Part shown: positions 28,222-36,451 of the stretch, piece by piece
Numbering within the stretch: position 1 is the stretch's first letter
Layout of the letters: each line of letters opens with the position of its first letter
Origin: Vibrio coralliirubri
Lineage (GTDB): Bacteria; Pseudomonadota; Gammaproteobacteria; Enterobacterales; Vibrionaceae
Reading direction: 5' to 3'
Assembly (NCBI RefSeq): GCF_024347375.1
Contig: NZ_AP025471.1
Coordinates: 682,001-746,000, forward strand
DNA: 64,000 nt
Translations under genes and position numbers: made by a program
Notes under the pieces: model-generated
The model's database searches: none
What the model saw: the letters and a program-made list of their open reading frames with translations, nothing else
Told to the model about the DNA's origin: nothing

Positions 28222-28344
28222 TGCCTGCTACCGTTTGTTGATCTAGCTAACATACTGACAAATCTATAGAAACGGTCGTTTACAATCCCAAACACTGTGA
28301 CATACTACGCAAATTATTGTGTATCAATCTCGGCTAATTTCTCA

Positions 28345-29433
28345 ATGCGCTCTTATTCTGGGTTCAAGAATCAAAGATTTAAAACCTATTTCGATAATGA
28401 AATTTATTTGCCGTACATAAATTTCATCTACATCCCGATCTCAATATTCTGTGCATTCATCATCACTGACTACATCCACTTTGGTAGTGAGAGCCTTACA
28501 CCTATCATTTTCCGAGTCATACTTTTTGTATTGATGGTGACAGCTGCCAGATATTGCATCACCAGCAAACCCAACGTTTTAGAACCCGTAGAAAGTACCT
28601 TCCTTGTAATTAGCGCGCTTTTTTTGGTCTATGTCGGTCGACTTGCGATTGAGTTAAACAACTTCGATTACCAAGGTGGCGTCATTCTCGTCATGATCTA
28701 CATTGGTACGTTTTCACGACTGTCAGCCAAATACAGTATCTCTACGCTGTCGTTTATCTTTTTGGCTTATCTCATCGGCCTCGCACCATTGCTTTATGAA
28801 GCAGAGCCAAAGAATGAAATAGAAACAATTTCCGTTTATATCTCGGCTTATATCCTAATCTCGGCGGCGTGTATAAGACGTGACTTGGAAGTACACAAAC
28901 GTTTCGCTCAATCCGAGCAACTGCGCAAACAAGCGATTCAGCTTCGCAAGCAATCTAAGATGTTTGAGGCCCTTTCCTATCAAGACGCGCTAACGGGTTG
29001 CTACAACCGCCTTTATCTTCATCAGGTGATAGAACCGAGCATAGACCGTCAACTATCCATTACATCGATCATGATAGATATTGATCATTTCAAATCGATT
29101 AACGACACCTACGGCCATCAAATGGGCGACATGGTGATTAAAGAACTGGCCGATGAGATTCAAAAACGACTACCGACCAGCAGTAACTGCTTTCGATACG
29201 GCGGTGAAGAGTTTTTGGTGATGGTCCAAGGAGAAACCGAGGCTTCAATTGAATCGCTAGTTAATTCCCTTTTAGAATCCCCAGCTCGTCTTAGATTAGA
29301 AGTAACGATTTCAATCGGTGTAAAACATGCACCTCAGGCCCTTGGTTCTGTCGAGCAGCTTATCGACGACGCCGACCAAGCACTCTACATTTCGAAGAAA
29401 GGCGGTAGGAATAAGATCACATGGTGTGATTAG
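28345..29433 (+). CDS. membrane-anchored diguanylate cyclase (GGDEF)
   Basis: 362 residues from the ATG at 28345; an in-frame GTG at 28297 would add 16, and neither start has a clear ribosome-binding site. The N-terminal half contains about six hydrophobic segments (roughly residues 20-190), a membrane sensor region, followed by a short basic/glutamine-rich linker. The GGDEF domain begins near LTGCYNRLYLH and carries the active-site motif RYGGEEFLV, so it should make c-di-GMP. I see no RxxD inhibitory site just before GGEEF. A terminator follows at 29488. It lies about 2 kb after the CsgD/VpsT-like regulator gene. Confidence 0.88.
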   Translation: MRSYSGFKNQRFKTYFDNEIYLPYINFIYIPISIFCAFIITDYIHFGSESLTPIIFRVILFVLMVTAARYCITSKPNVLEPVESTFLVISALFLVYVGRLAIELNNFDYQGGVILVMIYIGTFSRLSAKYSISTLSFIFLAYLIGLAPLLYEAEPKNEIETISVYISAYILISAACIRRDLEVHKRFAQSEQLRKQAIQLRKQSKMFEALSYQDALTGCYNRLYLHQVIEPSIDRQLSITSIMIDIDHFKSINDTYGHQMGDMVIKELADEIQKRLPTSSNCFRYGGEEFLVMVQGETEASIESLVNSLLESPARLRLEVTISIGVKHAPQALGSVEQLIDDADQALYISKKGGRNKITWCD

Positions 29434-29487
29434 TCGGCCAATATTTCACGCTGCTTCGAGAATCATTAAAACGATCACAGATCCAAT

Positions 29488-29525
29488 TAAAAAAGCCCCG
29501 AGCAACTTAATGCTCGGGGCTTTTG
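29488..29525. terminator. Rho-independent terminator after the GGDEF gene
   Basis: AAAAGCCCCGAGCA, a short loop, TGCTCGGGGCTTTT. The stem is strong with T runs on both strands, and it can serve the convergent acetyltransferase gene too. Confidence 0.9.
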
Positions 29526-29601
29526 TCTTTGTTCTTCTGCTTTAAATTAGCTTAGTTAAGAACCTGTTACTCAGCAAAGAAACAGTACTCACATGAATCG
29601 A

Positions 29602-30147
29602 CTAAGAATACACGACGCTTGCTGTTTTCTGTTCAAGTTCAACGGGAGAGTTCCAAGAAATCACTTTCTCGTTCACTTGGCTGCCGCATGGCGCGTTCCA
29701 AACTTGCTCGAGTTCTTCTTTGCCGCCAATCGCTTCATAAAAAGCTATCGCTTGGTGGTTCTCAGACATCACCTCTAGGTAGAGCCCTGAGTCCGAATAG
29801 TATTGTTGCAACCACTTCGATAGTTCAGACAACAGACGCTTGCCTACACCTCGACCACGATAATTATTGTCTACGTGTAACGCATCAATGAACGTGCCAC
29901 GTTCAAAGTTGTGATTACCGAACGCGCAGACGAAACCAACCAGTAAACCGCCTTCTTCAAGCAATAAAACATGTTGGTTGAAAGGAGGATTAATCAAACG
30001 AGTCTGCCAAATAACAGATCTGTCCTCCAAAACATCATTTTCTAAGTAATCATCAGCAAGAATGCCACGGTAATATAGCTTCCAGCTATCCGCGTGTAAT
30101 TGGGCAATCCGCTCATAATCTTTATATTCAGCTACCTTAATTTCCAT
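29602..30147 (-). CDS. GNAT-family N-acetyltransferase
   Basis: 181 residues. The acetyl-CoA binding motif A is visible as HVDNNYRGRGVGKRLLSEL (about residues 93-111, with the R-G-R-G-V-G loop), followed by YLEVMSENHQAIAFYEAIGG, motif B of GNAT enzymes. The target substrate cannot be told from sequence. It is a single gene converging on the GGDEF gene. Confidence 0.85.
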   Translation of the reverse strand: MEIKVAEYKDYERIAQLHADSWKLYYRGILADDYLENDVLEDRSVIWQTRLINPPFNQHVLLLEEGGLLVGFVCAFGNHNFERGTFIDALHVDNNYRGRGVGKRLLSELSKWLQQYYSDSGLYLEVMSENHQAIAFYEAIGGKEELEQVWNAPCGSQVNEKVISWNSPVELEQKTASVVYS

Positions 30148-30254
30148 TTATTAGCCCTTAGTACTTCCATTTATGACTTGCTACTACATTTCACACTACC
30201 TTTATACAATATTTAAGCAAAACATACTAATACACGTTTACACTTTCAATATTG

Positions 30255-30271
30255 ACTTACACGTGTACGCT
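30255..30271. promoter_or_regulatory. FabR-like operator upstream of desaturase
   Basis: ACTTACACGTGTACGCT is a near-palindrome, 43 bases before the desaturase ATG. From memory it resembles sites for FabR/DesT-type repressors of unsaturated fatty-acid genes (AGCGTACA...TGT... form). The match is from memory, not computed. Confidence 0.45.
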
Positions 30272-30314
30272 GATATTCTAGCGCACAGATGTAAGCCCAA
30301 TTGGAAATTTGCTA

Positions 30315-31457
30315 ATGAATAGTGCCGACAAACAATCTACAAAAAAGCCGCCATTAATCTGGCTCAATATTTTTGTGTTCTCTTTTAGTATGCTGCTTGC
30401 TGTTGTAGCAGCTCCCGTTTATGGCTACTTTTTTGGCTATGGCATGGAGCACTGGATATGGCTAGCAATCTGCTTTACGTTCTGTAACCTTTCAATCACG
30501 ACGGGTTATCACCGCTTATGGTCACACAAAGCGTTTGAAGCGCATTCAAGCCTAAGATTCCTGTTTGCTTTAGGTGGCGCATTTGCCCTGCAGAACAGCG
30601 CGCTACACTGGTCTTCTGACCACCGTGTTCACCACAAGCATGTCGATAACAACGACAAAGACCCATACTCTGCAAAACGTGGGTTTTGGTACTCACACAT
30701 TGGCTGGATGATTCGTAATTACAGCACTTCAATGTACGAAAACTACGAAAACTGCCGTGACCTTAAAAAAGATAAGATTGTTATGTGGCAGCACAAGCAC
30801 TATGTTCTGTTAGCATTACTAATGAATTTCGGTGTTCCTATCGCTTTAGGTATTATTTACGGTGATGTACTTGGCATGTTGTTAATCGTAGGCGCGGTTC
30901 GTTTGGTACTTAACCACCACACAACATTCTTCATTAACTCTCTTGCTCATATCTGGGGTAGTCAACCTTTTACCGATAAAAACACGGCCCGTGATAACGG
31001 TGTGTTAGCGGTTTTAACTTTTGGTGAAGGCTACCATAACTTCCACCACATCTTTGAGAACGACTACCGTAACGGCATCTACTGGTGGCAATACGATCCA
31101 ACAAAGTGGTTGATCAAGAGCGCTTCATTGATGGGACTGGCAAGTAAGCTTAAGAAAACCCCTCAAGCTCGTATTGAGAAAGCTGAAGCGTCAATGTTAC
31201 TTAAACGCACCCAGCAAAAAATCATGCATCGTGCCGACAAGCAACAAATCGCGGAGAAGCTTCAACAAGAGTTTGATGCTCTAGTATCGAACATGAACGA
31301 GTATTACGAAGTTAAAAAGCAGCTACTTGAAAGCAAGCGCGAAGACGTCGTGAAGAAATACGAACACTCAGTTCTTAAGGTTCGTTATCAGCAAATCAAG
31401 ATGAACTTTGAACAGCAGAAGAAAAATTGGGCAATGACGGTTGAGCAATACGCTTAA
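30315..31457 (+). CDS. membrane fatty-acid desaturase (acyl-CoA delta-9 type)
   Basis: 380 residues from the ATG at 30315 (GGAA 8 bases upstream); a TTG six bases earlier is less likely. Three histidine boxes are visible: HRLWSH (about residue 70), HRVHHKHVD (about 107) and HNFHH (about 243), the di-iron ligands of membrane desaturases. Several hydrophobic segments anchor it in the inner membrane. It introduces a double bond into acyl chains, adjusting membrane fluidity. The C-terminal 100 residues are charged and probably coiled coil (EKLQQEFDALVSNMNEYYEV), an extension beyond the catalytic core. The terminator that followed it is split by IS3 copy 1. Confidence 0.9.
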   Translation: MNSADKQSTKKPPLIWLNIFVFSFSMLLAVVAAPVYGYFFGYGMEHWIWLAICFTFCNLSITTGYHRLWSHKAFEAHSSLRFLFALGGAFALQNSALHWSSDHRVHHKHVDNNDKDPYSAKRGFWYSHIGWMIRNYSTSMYENYENCRDLKKDKIVMWQHKHYVLLALLMNFGVPIALGIIYGDVLGMLLIVGAVRLVLNHHTTFFINSLAHIWGSQPFTDKNTARDNGVLAVLTFGEGYHNFHHIFENDYRNGIYWWQYDPTKWLIKSASLMGLASKLKKTPQARIEKAEASMLLKRTQQKIMHRADKQQIAEKLQQEFDALVSNMNEYYEVKKQLLESKREDVVKKYEHSVLKVRYQQIKMNFEQQKKNWAMTVEQYA

Positions 31458-31509
31458 GGTAAAACAGTACGCTTAACACCCCAGTAACAACACCGTTTGA
31501 TTCTTATTC

Positions 31510-31524
31510 AAAAGCCCTCATATT
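31510..31524 (+). terminator. left arm of a terminator split by IS3 copy 1
   Basis: AAAAGCCCTCATA (31510-31522) pairs perfectly with TATGAGGGCTTTT (32956-32968) on the far side of the IS. Removing the IS and one ATT gives a 13-bp stem, loop TTGC and a T run, the natural terminator of the desaturase gene. Confidence 0.9.
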
Positions 31525-31555
31525 TGAAGTGACCCCGTAAAGTTGGACATTTCTG

Positions 31556-32341
31556 TTAAGCGGCTTTCAAGGCCTGAGTTCGATATTCTATCGGAGTCAG
31601 GCCTTTTAGTTTCACTTTTATACGTTTGGTATTGTAGTACTCGATGTATTCTTTAATCTGCTCTATCAGAGCATCTGCATCTTCAAAGCTTTGGTTGTGA
31701 TACATCTCGGTTTTGAGTAAAGCAAAAAAGTTTTCAGCAACAGCATTATCCAAGCAGTTACCTTTTCTCGACATGCTTTGCGTTAACCCACTCTCCGCTA
31801 CCTTTTTCTGATACTGTCGATGGCGATATTGCCAACCTTGATCGCTATGTATAATTGGCTTTGAGTTGGGTTTAAGCGTTGATATAGCTTCCGTCAGCAT
31901 ATCTGTGACAAGCGGCAAGCAGGCATTTTTGGCCACTCTATAAGCAACCACCTCCTGAGTAAACAAGTCGACAACGGGAGATAAGTATACTTTCTGCTCT
32001 TTGACTTTGAACTCCGTGACATCAGTTACCCACTTTTCATCGGGTTGAGTCGCACTAAAATCTCTTTCAAGAACGTTGGGAGCAGCTTTTCCTGACTCTC
32101 CTCGGTATGAACGATACTTTTTAATCCTGACCGTCGATTTAAGGTTGAGCTGAGCCATAAGCCTTTGAACCGTTTTGTGATTAAGCACGAACCCCTGATT
32201 CTTTAGTTCCAAGTGAATACGGCGGTAGCCGTATCGCCCCTTATGTTCATGATAAATTGACTTTATCAACCGCAGCTCACGTTCGTAGCTATTTTGGCGC
32301 TTGCTCGTTTGAGCCTGATAATAAAAGACACTTTTTGCCAA
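31556..32341 (-). CDS. IS3-family transposase OrfB
   Basis: Catalytic part with rve core: VTDVTEFKV, IIHSDQGWQY and DNAVAENFFALLKTE supply the D, D and E. The nominal 261-residue start is a TTG, but the frame is open further upstream and meets orfA at a slippery A-AAA-AAC heptamer (32428-32422). The real product is probably a 449-residue OrfAB fusion made by -1 frameshifting. Confidence 0.9.
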   Translation of the reverse strand: MAKSVFYYQAQTSKRQNSYERELRLIKSIYHEHKGRYGYRRIHLELKNQGFVLNHKTVQRLMAQLNLKSTVRIKKYRSYRGESGKAAPNVLERDFSATQPDEKWVTDVTEFKVKEQKVYLSPVVDLFTQEVVAYRVAKNACLPLVTDMLTEAISTLKPNSKPIIHSDQGWQYRHRQYQKKVAESGLTQSMSRKGNCLDNAVAENFFALLKTEMYHNQSFEDADALIEQIKEYIEYYNTKRIKVKLKGLTPIEYRTQALKAA

Positions 32342-32394
32342 CTGTAGAGTGTGCAGTAAGTGCTTTAATGGGTACTTGCCTTTAAGAGTTAGAG

Positions 32395-32904
32395 CTATGA
32401 CCGCTTTTTCTTTGTTCGACGGTTTTTTTTCTGCTCCAACTCTTCCAACTTTTTTAGAACGGCATTCTCGGTTCGTAAGTAGACCAACTCCTCTTTTAGC
32501 TCCTCAAGTGTCATTTCATTATCAGGCTTAGTGGTACGTTGAGGTTGCTGTTTCATTGAGGGTCTTCCTTTCTGGCGCATTTCGAGCCCCTTGATACCGA
32601 GCTCATTAAATCGTTTAAGCCAGACAGAGAGTATTCCAGGGGATGAGAGGTTTAATACAGCGCTAGTGTGCGTGAGAGACCATTCATTCGTCCACATTAA
32701 ATTCAATGCTTTTCGTTTTGTTTGAGCAGTCGCGGCATGATTAGTTGGTAAAAATGAATCAGTACCATGGATGGCAAAGACTTGAGCCCAATACCGTATC
32801 TGCCTTGAAGAAATTGAATATTGTTTTGCTAAGTAGAGAGATGACGTGCCATCTAAGTATTGCTTAGCAATGATACATTTTAGCTCTCGGCTATATTTGG
32901 ACAT
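32395..32904 (-). CDS. IS3-family OrfA (DNA-binding)
   Basis: 169 residues. Two helix-turn-helix segments (YLAKQYSISSRQIRYWAQV and AVLNLSSPGILSVWLKRF) and a C-terminal charged coiled coil (EELVYLRTENAVLKKLEEL), which resembles the leucine-zipper region of OrfA proteins. It ends just after the A-AAA-AAC frameshift site. Confidence 0.9.
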   Translation of the reverse strand: MSKYSRELKCIIAKQYLDGTSSLYLAKQYSISSRQIRYWAQVFAIHGTDSFLPTNHAATAQTKRKALNLMWTNEWSLTHTSAVLNLSSPGILSVWLKRFNELGIKGLEMRQKGRPSMKQQPQRTTKPDNEMTLEELKEELVYLRTENAVLKKLEELEQKKNRRTKKKRS

Positions 32905-32955
32905 AAAAAGACCCCCAATAATTGGTGTCCAACTATTGGGGGTCAGTTCAATTGC

Positions 32956-32969
32956 TATGAGGGCTTTTT
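32956..32969 (+). terminator. right arm of the terminator split by IS3 copy 1
   Basis: TATGAGGGCTTTTT, the complement of the arm at 31510-31522. Separated from it by 1.4 kb, it should no longer terminate the desaturase transcript. Confidence 0.88.
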
Positions 32970-33165
32970 AAATTCAAAGCTCTAATTAAATCCATGAATT
33001 TTAAGTCTTTATTCTAATAAAAGACACTAGTTCCAAATGTCACACTTTCAATGCAACAACATGTCACTTTGGATCCTTACCTGTGACAGTTATCACTTAC
33101 AGAATGATATCCATCTCATAACATGCGCGTCCCAAATTTCTTTCAGCAAATAGCGGACCCACTTT

Positions 33166-34536
33166 ATGAAATTGTTAAAAACATCTATCGCTTTCGCCAT
33201 CTCTTCTGCACTTTTGATCGGGTGCAGCAGTGACACAGATTACGTTCAACCTGAAGAAGTAAAGATCGCGACTTACAACTTGTCTTTTGATCGTGCCACC
33301 TTCCAAGACCTTGTAACGGAAATGCAGATTGAACCAAGCGCTCAAACAAAATTAGTGACCGACTATTTGGATAACACGATTGATGACGCTGACAAAGAAA
33401 CAGCAGCGAAAGTTATTCAAATCCGCAACGTCGCAGCCGTGATTCAAAAGAATCGTCCTGATGTGCTAATGATGGCTGAGTTTAACAACGACGGGACAGG
33501 TACTGATAAGTCAGCGCTAGAAGGTTTTCAAAAGAACTACCTTTCTGTTGCTCAAAGTATTGAAGGCGCAGGTGGCGACGCGAACCTTGAGCCAATTTCT
33601 TACCCATATTTTGAAAGCTACTCTACCAATACAGGTTTACTAAACGAATTTGGTTTTGATTTAGATAATGATGGTAACGCTGGAACACTGCCCGGAGATG
33701 CATGGGGCTTCGGTTTCTACCATGGTCAATACGCGTTTGCTCTAATGTCTAAGTATGAGATAGACACTGCCAACACGCGTACATTCCAAGAGTTCAAATG
33801 GAAAGATCTTGAAGGTGCAACTATTCCAACAATCACTGTTTGTGATGGGTCAAATACGATCCCTGCAGGCATGAACTGCGGCGATGAATGGTATTCAGCT
33901 GAAGAATGGGAAGAAGTTCGTTTATCTTCAAAGAACCACGTTGATGCACCAATCCTAATCCCTACCAAAGATGGTACAGAAACTGTTCACTTATTGATGT
34001 CACACCCCACTCCACCCGCTTTCGATGTAGGTAAGAACATTGAACAAAACGCAGCAGAAGTAGACTTCTGGCACCAATACATCCAAAACAAGTCATTCAT
34101 CTATGACGACTCAGGAAAAACTGGCGGCTTAGAGCAAGGTAAACACTTTGTCATGATGGGCGATCAAAACCTAGACCCAGTCGATGGCGATGGTATTAGT
34201 TCTGTAATGCAGGACTTGCACAATGATGCATTAGTTAACCAAGATGTCACCAATGGCAGCTTGTATCCAACAAGTTATGGTGCTGCTGAACATGCGGTAG
34301 ATGAATCATCGTCTCACCCGCAGCCAAACCGTATCACTTCGACATTTGGACTTGCTGTAGATTACGCACTTCCGTCCGCTTCATTAAACATTGTTGAATC
34401 TGGTGTTTATTGGTCAGCTTCGTACGAAGAAGGACGCAAGCTATTCAATGACTCACGAATTGGTGATTTTGGTAACGGCAAGGACGTATCCTCTGATCAC
34501 CGAATGATCTGGGTAAAGGCTGATTTCAGTAACTAA
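33166..34536 (+). CDS. lipoprotein of the endonuclease/exonuclease/phosphatase fold
   Basis: 456 residues. Lipobox LLIGC (cysteine about residue 20) marks an exported lipoprotein. Fold signatures: KIATYNLSF near the mature N-terminus, DVLMMAEFNNDG (metal-binding Glu), VMMGDQNLDPVDGDG (Asp/Asn pair) and SSDHRMIWV (catalytic His) at the C-terminus. This family includes secreted DNases, sphingomyelinases and phosphoesterases; the substrate is not clear. It is a single gene with its own terminator at 34560. Confidence 0.82.
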   Translation: MKLLKTSIAFAISSALLIGCSSDTDYVQPEEVKIATYNLSFDRATFQDLVTEMQIEPSAQTKLVTDYLDNTIDDADKETAAKVIQIRNVAAVIQKNRPDVLMMAEFNNDGTGTDKSALEGFQKNYLSVAQSIEGAGGDANLEPISYPYFESYSTNTGLLNEFGFDLDNDGNAGTLPGDAWGFGFYHGQYAFALMSKYEIDTANTRTFQEFKWKDLEGATIPTITVCDGSNTIPAGMNCGDEWYSAEEWEEVRLSSKNHVDAPILIPTKDGTETVHLLMSHPTPPAFDVGKNIEQNAAEVDFWHQYIQNKSFIYDDSGKTGGLEQGKHFVMMGDQNLDPVDGDGISSVMQDLHNDALVNQDVTNGSLYPTSYGAAEHAVDESSSHPQPNRITSTFGLAVDYALPSASLNIVESGVYWSASYEEGRKLFNDSRIGDFGNGKDVSSDHRMIWVKADFSN

Positions 34537-34559
34537 CCCATTAAATTGAGACCCAAGAG

Positions 34560-34587
34560 GCCCTCATATTGCTATGAGGGCTTTTTT
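34560..34587 (+). terminator. Rho-independent terminator, twin of the IS3-split one
   Basis: GCCCTCATA, loop TTGC, TATGAGGGC and a T run. Stem and loop are identical to the reconstructed desaturase terminator 1.6 kb upstream, so it shows what that one looked like before insertion. Confidence 0.9.
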
Positions 34588-34740
34588 AATAAGCTTAACC
34601 GCTTGCCCTTGGCTTTATGCTCTCGAGTTTGAATTGTGGATGCCGAGAACCATAGTTATTGGATTTCAGAACTCTTTCTTGAGTCTAAATTTATACTTAT
34701 ATTACTTGAACTTATCGAGTTTAAAGCCGAGGAATTGAAA

Positions 34741-35031
34741 ATGAGCAAACTGACTATTATTGCAACGATTGTCTCTAAAGAAGACAAAACTGAGCTTGTA
34801 AAAGCTGAGATGATTAAATTGATCGATAAAACCCGTGTTGAAGACGGCTGTATTAACTACGATCTGCACCAAGATAACAGTAACCCTGCTCACTTCGTTT
34901 TTCATGAGAACTGGGAGTCTGAAGCTCATCTAGATAAACACTTAGCGAGCCAACACATCGCTGACTACATGGCTGCTACTGAAGGTTGTATTGAAACCTT
35001 TGTGCTTAATAAAATGACGCACATTGCCTAA
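34741..35031 (+). CDS. antibiotic-biosynthesis-monooxygenase (ABM) domain protein
   Basis: 96 residues from the ATG at 34741, preceded by GAGGAA; in-frame codons further upstream lack a ribosome-binding site. The single ABM ferredoxin-like domain has VEDGCINYDLHQDNSNPAHFVFHENWESEAHLDKHL, close to the YgiN-like quinol monooxygenase group. These are small cofactor-free dimers. The physiological substrate is unknown. Confidence 0.85.
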   Translation: MSKLTIIATIVSKEDKTELVKAEMIKLIDKTRVEDGCINYDLHQDNSNPAHFVFHENWESEAHLDKHLASQHIADYMAATEGCIETFVLNKMTHIA

Positions 35032-35121
35032 CCAGTCACTCAGTACTAATTCAATAAAAACCCTGCTCTGATCGCAGTGTTTGCCTTTTCTACAGGCTTA
35101 TATTTGCTCATTCTAACAATG

Positions 35122-35148
35122 AAAAAACCCGCCAGAGTAGCGGGTATG
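35122..35148 (-). terminator. terminator of the mannosylglycerate operon
   Basis: On the minus strand: ACCCGC, loop, GCGGGTTTTTT. It lies about 115 bases beyond the manA stop. Confidence 0.75.
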
Positions 35149-35261
35149 GTCAATAATCATGACTGTCAAAGACAGATAGGTAGCAACCATCAATCCAATA
35201 TTGAGTACCACTTTACAGTGGCACTCTGACACTTCTTTTGCTGATCGCTAGCACGGGGGCA

Positions 35262-36449
35262 CTAGTTAAAAGCACGAGCCAAAATGCCATTCCCTTGATA
35301 TTGGTAAACACTTGAATTACTGCTTACAAAGACCGACTCTCCCGGCTTAAGAGAAACTGTGCGTCCTTCTGAAGTGACGGTCGCCTCTCCTTCCACACAG
35401 AACAAGATCTCCGCGCTACGTAGATACTGTGACTTGCTCTCATCATTCGCAGATAAGATATCAAAGCCAAAGTCATCCACCAGAATCGGATAGCTCATCT
35501 TGCCCTCTTTCAATACAGGCTTAAGACGAATATCTTCTGGCTTAATCGGCTCAAAGATCGTGTTGTCGATAAGCTCAGGGACATCGATATATTTGGGTGT
35601 GAGACCTGCACGCAGCACATTGTCTGAGTTTGCCATGATCTCCAAGCCTGTGCCCTGAACATAAGCATGTGGGGTTTCTGCGAACAGGAACATCGCTTCA
35701 CCCGGCGCCAATTCAACCGTGTTGAGCATCAATGGGGCAAACAAACCAATATCACCCGGATAGTGCTGTTTGAAATCAATGCTGTACTGCAAAGCTTCAC
35801 GTCCCATCACCGTTTTTGCTGGTCGCACATGTGCAGCATAAAGCTCATTAAGCGCAGACGCTTTGCGGTCACCTTCAAGAGACATAATGGCGCTAAAGAA
35901 AGACTTTAGAGATTCACTGTCGGCATTGGCTTTTAGTACATTAAGTTCAATCGCTAACGAAGGAATATCCGCTTCTTCGAACAAAGCAATAATATCGTCG
36001 ATTGGACGAAAGCCATTCATCGCTTTGTAAAAGGTCAACGCATAAACCAACTCAGGTTTATGATTTGGATCTTTGTAGTTACGATTAGACGCATTCAAAG
36101 GGATGCCAAGTGCATTCTCTCGCTCAAAACCTAATTCAGATTTTCGCTTATTCGGATGAACCTGAATCGACAACGGAGTTTCAGCGGCCAACACCTTAAA
36201 CAGGAAAGGTAATTCACCAAAACGTGCCGCCGTGTACCCGCCTAAGACATCGATTTTGTTTTCATCAATCATGTGAGAAAGCGACTCACCGGTATCACCT
36301 ACTTTTGAGCAACCATTAGGATGAGCACCCATCCAAATTTCTGCTTGCGGTTCTTGGTTTGGGTTCACGATACCAAACAGTTGGTTGATGGAGTCTTTGC
36401 TTCCCCATGCGTAGTTTTGAATAACGTTGTCGAGTTTAAATAGAGACAT
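35262..36449 (-). CDS. manA: mannose-6-phosphate isomerase, class I
   Basis: 395 residues, the size of type I phosphomannose isomerases. The zinc site and active-site pattern are visible in LSIQVHPNKRKSE (about residues 94-106) and the paired glutamate/histidine segments that follow (KPELVYAL). It converts mannose-6-phosphate to fructose-6-phosphate in the cytoplasm. It is last in the operon, 2 bp after the glycerate kinase stop, and takes the mannose-6-phosphate released by MngB into glycolysis. It may be a pathway-dedicated paralogue of a housekeeping ManA elsewhere. Confidence 0.93.
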   Translation of the reverse strand: MSLFKLDNVIQNYAWGSKDSINQLFGIVNPNQEPQAEIWMGAHPNGCSKVGDTGESLSHMIDENKIDVLGGYTAARFGELPFLFKVLAAETPLSIQVHPNKRKSELGFERENALGIPLNASNRNYKDPNHKPELVYALTFYKAMNGFRPIDDIIALFEEADIPSLAIELNVLKANADSESLKSFFSAIMSLEGDRKASALNELYAAHVRPAKTVMGREALQYSIDFKQHYPGDIGLFAPLMLNTVELAPGEAMFLFAETPHAYVQGTGLEIMANSDNVLRAGLTPKYIDVPELIDNTIFEPIKPEDIRLKPVLKEGKMSYPILVDDFGFDILSANDESKSQYLRSAEILFCVEGEATVTSEGRTVSLKPGESVFVSSNSSVYQYQGNGILARAFN

Positions 36450-36451
36450 AA

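Larger units (their letters stand above)
31525..32950 (-). mobile_element. IS3-family element, copy 1
   Basis: 1,426 bp. Ends TGAAGTGACCCCGTAAAG and, inverted, TGAACTGACCCCCAATAG, sharing about 25 bp of imperfect terminal repeat. Flanked by the 3-bp duplication ATT (31522-31524 and 32951-32953). It contains orfA and orfB and probably belongs to the IS150 group. The insertion point is in the hairpin of the desaturase terminator. Confidence 0.95.
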
